NCBI GenBank assembly: GCA_002506535.1
Contig: DAXT01000016.1
Coordinates: 1-44,591 of the forward strand
Direction of reading: 5' to 3'
DNA: 44,591 nucleotides
Source: Methanothrix harundinacea
GTDB lineage: Archaea; Halobacteriota; Methanosarcinia; Methanotrichales; Methanotrichaceae
The notes below the pieces were generated by a model that saw only the letters and a program-made list of their open reading frames with translations, was not told where the DNA came from and did no database searches. Positions within the stretch are counted from its first letter, which is position 1. Every line of letters begins with the position of its first letter. The position numbers were made by a program, and so were the translations under genes. Below, piece after piece: positions 41,043-44,591 of this stretch.

Positions 41043-41106
41043 CTTTTTAAATTCATTATAAGATCCTGGAAGATTCCGAATCTTCGGAGCTTTCGGAGGA
41101 TACGAA
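41043..41106. promoter_or_regulatory. Divergent promoter and putative operator between RND operon and GbsR-like gene
   Basis: The 64-bp gap contains TTTTTAAATTCATTATAAG (41044-41062), usable as TATA for either direction. An inverted repeat CCGAA-TC-TTCGG (41076-41087) follows, next to a further TTTCGGAGG. GGAGGA at 41095-41100 is the Shine-Dalgarno of the regulator gene. The palindrome is a candidate operator for the adjacent regulator. Confidence 0.55.
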
Positions 41107-41685
41107 ATGTACTTAAAGCTTGTGGCGGAGCCATCATCGATGAATCGGGAAGATGCTCGACCCGACGAGGCGGCGAGAGGCTGCATGGTAGACGCCAGCA
41201 TAAGGGTTGCGAAGATGCTGGGGTACAGCGACGCTGCTGGGGCCATCAGGGGATATCTGATGATGTCAGACTCCCCCCTCTCCCTGGACGATCTGGCGGA
41301 GGTGACGGGTTACAGCAAGTCCACCGTCAGCACCAACATGGCCCAGCTGGAGAGGATGGGGATAGTCCGGCGGGGCCGCAGGCCCGGGGACAAGAGGCAC
41401 TACTACTCCACCATAATAAGCATAGACGAGGGGTGGAAGGTCCACAACGAGATCTTCAGGGAGATCATGCAGATCCTCGCCGCCGGAGCCGAGGAGGCGA
41501 TGGAGAAGATGGAGGCGGCCGGAGGGGGGCAAGAGGCGGAGAGGCTCAGAGGGCGGCTCGGATCGATCAGGGACGACTGCATCGGGGGCCAGAGGTTCGC
41601 CTATCTCCTCGATCAGTTCTCCATCCAGGAGCTGATGGAGATCCTCGCCCGGGAGGTCGAAGGGCGGAAGAAGGGATGGAAGTGA
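41107..41685 (+). CDS. GbsR/MarR-type transcriptional regulator
   Basis: The 192-residue protein contains a winged helix-turn-helix of the GbsR type: GAIRGYLMMSDSPLSLDDLAEVTGYSKSTVSTNMAQLERMGIVRRGRRPGDKRHYY. A long helical C-terminal region, probably for dimerisation, follows. GbsR-like proteins repress or activate osmolyte and export genes in bacteria and archaea. Here it is divergent from the HAE3 exporter operon and upstream of an MFS transporter in the same direction, so it probably controls one or both. ATG 41107 has a good Shine-Dalgarno (GGAGGA, 6 nt). Confidence 0.85.
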   Translation: MYLKLVAEPSSMNREDARPDEAARGCMVDASIRVAKMLGYSDAAGAIRGYLMMSDSPLSLDDLAEVTGYSKSTVSTNMAQLERMGIVRRGRRPGDKRHYYSTIISIDEGWKVHNEIFREIMQILAAGAEEAMEKMEAAGGGQEAERLRGRLGSIRDDCIGGQRFAYLLDQFSIQELMEILAREVEGRKKGWK

Positions 41686-41827
41686 CCCGGGATGAGGGAT
41701 CGGCTCTGCTGGGGATCGGTACTGCGGGGATCGGCTCTAAGGGGGCTTGGTTTTGCTGGGAATCGGTACTGAGGCTATGGCTTTCTATGGGGCGGATGAG
41801 GGGCCTTTTTCTTCAGGATAGGACCTC
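41686..41827 (+). repeat. Short imperfect repeats GCTGGG(G/A)ATCGGTACTG before the MFS gene
   Basis: In this 142-bp gap the sequence GCTGGGGATCGGTACTG (about 41708-41724) recurs as GCTGGGAATCGGTACTG (about 41755-41771). GATCGGCTCT occurs twice more (about 41697 and 41729). The block looks like an incomplete tandem duplication of ~47 bp. No gene is visible. Confidence 0.65.
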
Positions 41828-43012
41828 ATGAAGGGAGATAACCGGATCTTTGAGGTCCTCTTCATATCGGTCTTCGCCGCCATGCTCGGCCTCGGGATAA
41901 TCGGACCTCTCCTGCCCATCTACGCCGAGAACCTGGGGGCCACCGGCCTGTGGATAGGGATCATCTTCTCGGGGTTTGCGGCGGCGAGGGCGGTATTCAT
42001 GCCCATCGTCGGGAGGATCTCCGACGAATCGGGGAGGAAGAAGTTCATAGTCTTCGGCCTCTTCGCCTACGCCGTCCTATCCCTGGGATACGTCACCGCC
42101 GGAAGCGTGTACTCCCTCACCGCCGTCCGGTTCCTCCACGGCATCGCCTCTGCGATGGTGGTGCCGATAGCCATGGCCTACATCGGCGACCTGTCGAAGA
42201 GGGGGGAGGAAGGGGAGCACATGGCGAAGTTTCAGGTCTCCTTCTTCCTGGGCCTTGGCTCCGGCCCCCTCCTGGGGGGGGTACTGAACGACGCCTTCGG
42301 TTTTGCATCCGCCTTCTACGCCATGGCCGCCCTCTCGGCCCTGGCGTTCCTGGTGGTCGTCGTCTTCCTCCCGGAGGCAGGCGGCATTTCTCCCTCCGGG
42401 AGGGAGGAGAGGATCACGCTTCGGGGGATCTATTCCCATCCCGCCATCTTCGGAGTTCTCGCCTTCACAGCCCTCAACGCCGTCGTTCGGGGGATCCTCC
42501 TCGTCTTCATGCCCCTCTACGCCCCCAAGATCTCCGTCGTCCCGGGCCAGGTGGGGCTGATCCTCACCGTATCGATTTTTTTGATGGCGATCTTCCAGAT
42601 ACCCATGGGAAGGATGGCGGACAGGGGGAAGGCCACGACGATGATCCTGGTGGGGTCCCTCGTCTCCGCCGCCAGCCTCGCCCTGATACCGGCGGCCGAC
42701 TCCTTCTGGGATCTATTCATCGCCGCCTCGGCCAACGGCATCGGAAGCGCCTGCATGGTCCCGGCCCTGATGGCCCTGACGGTGAAGCTCGGAAAAGAGA
42801 TCGGTATGGGTACCTCCATGTCCGCCTACAACACCGCCATGTCCGTCGGGATGGTCACCGCCCCCCTCCTGGGCGGGGTGGTGATGGATGTGTCTTCTAT
42901 CCGGTCCGTCTTCCTCCTGGGAGGGGCGCTGGGCGTCGGAGCGACGGCCCTCGTTTACCTGTCGACGAGGCGTTCCCTATCGTCGGTGGAGGCGGAGGGG
43001 TCATCCTCATGA
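41828..43012 (+). CDS. Major facilitator superfamily transporter
   Basis: The 394-residue protein has 12 predicted membrane helices in two halves. The cytoplasmic loop 2-3 motif reads GRISDESGRKKFIVFG (a form of the GxLaDrxGrkk signature), and loop 8-9 has GRMADRGKATTMILVG. It belongs to the drug:H+ antiporter-like MFS group; the substrate is unknown. AGGA lies just before ATG 41828. Its 3' end overlaps the convergent histidine kinase gene by 58 nt. Confidence 0.85.
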   Translation: MKGDNRIFEVLFISVFAAMLGLGIIGPLLPIYAENLGATGLWIGIIFSGFAAARAVFMPIVGRISDESGRKKFIVFGLFAYAVLSLGYVTAGSVYSLTAVRFLHGIASAMVVPIAMAYIGDLSKRGEEGEHMAKFQVSFFLGLGSGPLLGGVLNDAFGFASAFYAMAALSALAFLVVVVFLPEAGGISPSGREERITLRGIYSHPAIFGVLAFTALNAVVRGILLVFMPLYAPKISVVPGQVGLILTVSIFLMAIFQIPMGRMADRGKATTMILVGSLVSAASLALIPAADSFWDLFIAASANGIGSACMVPALMALTVKLGKEIGMGTSMSAYNTAMSVGMVTAPLLGGVVMDVSSIRSVFLLGGALGVGATALVYLSTRRSLSSVEAEGSSS

Positions 43013-44591
43013 ACGTCTCTCGTTCCATAACCCCGTCTTTGGGGGGGGCGGTCATCTAGGGGCCTCTCTTTGGGGATGGTGAACCTGAAGACCGACCCCT
43101 CGCCGGGGGAGGACTCGGCCCAGATCCTGCCTCCGAAGGTCTCTATGATCTTCTTGACGGTGGCAAGGCCGATCCCCGAACCCTCCCCCGACCTGTCGAG
43201 GCGGGAGAAGGGGTCGAATATCCTGTCGTGATATATCATATCAAAGCCGATCCCCCGGTCCCGAACGGAGAACTCGTATCCGTCGCCGTGATCGAGGCAT
43301 CCCACCTCGATATCGACGAAATCTTTTGAATATTTTATGCTGTTCTCCAGGAGGTTTGTGAAGATCTGCTTTGCCCTGCTCCTCTCCAGGGTGATCACCG
43401 GAAACTCCCCTTTCAGGGATAGGTCGATGGGCTTATCTTTTGCCAGGGATCTCACCTCCTCGTAAGCCTCGAGGATCAGCTTCTTCATATCGATATCCTC
43501 GGGCGGCGAGACTATCCTTCCTATCCGGGAGTGGTCCAGGAGGTCCAGTATCAGCCGATCCATCCCGGCGGCGATCTTTCCGATCCTATCGATGTACCTT
43601 CTCCCGGTCTCGTCGAGCTTTGAGCCAAAGTCCTCCTGGAGGGCCAGGGAGAACCCCTGTATCCCCCGGAGCGGGGCCCGCAGGTCGTGGGAGATGGTGT
43701 AGGCGAAGCTCTCCAGCTCCCGGTTGAGGTTCTTGAGCTTCTCCTCGTACTCGATCGTCTCAGATATGTCTCTGGCCACCGCTATCGTAGCCATCAGCCC
43801 CCCGTCCTTGCTGGTTACGGGGGCGAAGCTGACGGAGGCGGGGAATGTGGACCCGTCCTTTCTGACGCAGGTCATCCTCCTCCTGCTGCCGTTCTTCTCA
43901 TCATCCGCAGAGGTCTCCTCACCGAAGTCGAGGATGAAGTCCCTGTATAGCCTTCCCCGAACCTCCTCCAGCTTGAAGCCGAACATATCCAGGAGGGCCG
44001 GGTTTGCAAAGAGGAGGTGGTCGGCCTTTCCGAAGATGGCTATGCCGTCGTTAGACGACTCGATGGCGTCCATGAAGAGGAGCATCTGCTCTTCCAGCCA
44101 CCGGTCGTAAGATATGTCGTGGCCGAAGGCGATCACCCTCTCGATCTCGCCGGTCCTGGACCGAACGACGCTCCAGCTCCACTGGACCGCCATCTCGTCA
44201 CCGGTTCTGGTGATGACGGCGGCCTCCGTCTGGCCTGAGGGCTTCCCCTCAAATAACGACGATACGGAGACCTTGAAGGTCCCTCTATCCGTCCTAGAGA
44301 CGAAACGGTCGAAGAAGTTTGTCCCCATCACCTCTTTTGAAGGGTGGCCGGTGACGTTCTCGGCGCCCCTGTTGAAGAGGGTGATCCTCCCCTGAGGATC
44401 GAGGCCGACGATGAAGAGGTCTGCGCCTTCGATGATCCCTCTTGAGAACTCCCGTTCAGAACGGATCTCCTCCTCCATCCTGGCGTATTCGGTCATGTCC
44501 TGGCCGGTGATGACGATTCCGATACCGTTGCCGTCGCTGTCCTCCAGCTTTATCCCGTTCCAGGAGATCACCTTCTCCCCGCCGGAGCTGA
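42955..44591 (-). CDS. PAS-domain sensor histidine kinase (5' end outside window)
   Basis: The visible ~545 C-terminal residues begin in a PAS-like segment; the frame remains open to the window edge, so the N-terminus is missing. Two complete PAS domains follow (about 44450-44100 and 44090-43740), with ADLFIVGLDPQGRITLFNRGAENVTGH and DGIAIFGKADHLLFANPALLDMFG. A HisKA domain (FAYTISHDLRAPLRGI, phospho-acceptor His) and a HATPase domain follow (NLLENSIKYS, VRDRGIGFD, GSGIGLATVKKIIE). No membrane helix is visible in this part. Methanogens carry many such cytosolic kinases. The last ~35 residues extend into the MFS gene's 3' end on the other strand. Confidence 0.88.
   Translation of the reverse strand, partial: SSGGEKVISWNGIKLEDSDGNGIGIVITGQDMTEYARMEEEIRSEREFSRGIIEGADLFIVGLDPQGRITLFNRGAENVTGHPSKEVMGTNFFDRFVSRTDRGTFKVSVSSLFEGKPSGQTEAAVITRTGDEMAVQWSWSVVRSRTGEIERVIAFGHDISYDRWLEEQMLLFMDAIESSNDGIAIFGKADHLLFANPALLDMFGFKLEEVRGRLYRDFILDFGEETSADDEKNGSRRRMTCVRKDGSTFPASVSFAPVTSKDGGLMATIAVARDISETIEYEEKLKNLNRELESFAYTISHDLRAPLRGIQGFSLALQEDFGSKLDETGRRYIDRIGKIAAGMDRLILDLLDHSRIGRIVSPPEDIDMKKLILEAYEEVRSLAKDKPIDLSLKGEFPVITLERSRAKQIFTNLLENSIKYSKDFVDIEVGCLDHGDGYEFSVRDRGIGFDMIYHDRIFDPFSRLDRSGEGSGIGLATVKKIIETFGGRIWAESSPGEGSVFRFTIPKERPLDDRPPQRRGYGTRDVHEDDPSASTDDRERLVDR

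Noticed and set aside
41043..41246. Upstream in-frame start of the RND exporter (68 extra residues)
   Set aside because: It would run through the divergent promoter and into the regulator gene; the extra residues look like antisense sequence.

Overview
The window is a GC-rich stretch of a methanogenic archaeon. Three sets of genes show this: cfbA, cfbE and cfbD for coenzyme F430, a homoaconitase small subunit plus a homoisocitrate dehydrogenase-like gene that fit coenzyme B synthesis, and archaeal SecE and SecG. Archaeal-type TATA boxes at leaderless spacing, a large DUF11-repeat surface protein and several S-layer-like membrane proteins fit the Methanotrichaceae (Methanothrix/Methanosaeta group). 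That placement is inference, as no 16S gene is present.

Layout. (1) 1-4.8 kb: the 3' part of a giant secreted DUF11 protein with exact 321-bp coding repeats. (2) 4.8-7.1 kb: a tight three-gene operon of homoaconitase small subunit, an unknown Cys-containing protein and an isocitrate/homoisocitrate dehydrogenase, probably for coenzyme B. (3) 7.1-12 kb: Na/Pi cotransporter, secE and the cfbA-cfbE-cfbD operon. (4) 12-16.9 kb: an S-layer-like membrane protein, an inositol-phosphatase-like gene coupled to NAD kinase, a sodium:solute symporter with its 30-residue accessory peptide, tRNA-Val(UAC) and a small membrane protein.

(5) 17-26 kb: a defence island. It begins with a 1388-residue type IIG-like restriction-methylase whose target-recognition region is abruptly AT-rich. 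Two near full-length copies and one internally deleted copy of the gene's conserved 3' end, with its trailing hairpin, follow downstream; a fifth hairpin stands alone. Toxin-antitoxin modules (PemK/MazF, MNT-HEPN, DUF4258-YgiT) and two orphan antitoxins sit between the copies. This array is the most unusual structure in the window.

(6) 26-33.5 kb: radical SAM protein, Mrp/Nbp35 ATPase, SecG (57 residues), a NosD-like beta-helix protein, a DUF2116 Zn-ribbon protein, TrmO, a pair of YxFWYxxD-type secreted paralogues and a DUF1624 membrane protein. (7) 33.6-44.6 kb: DUF378, DUF457, a C25 (gingipain)-family protein that seems to lack both catalytic residues, a COG1361/HAE3 RND export operon divergent from a GbsR-like regulator, an MFS transporter and the C-terminal part of a PAS histidine kinase that runs off the window.

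Most genes outside the island read as ordinary chromosomal housekeeping. Starts were chosen from Shine-Dalgarno spacing, or from TATA spacing where leaderless transcripts seem likely. All family calls come from reading motifs, not from database searches.
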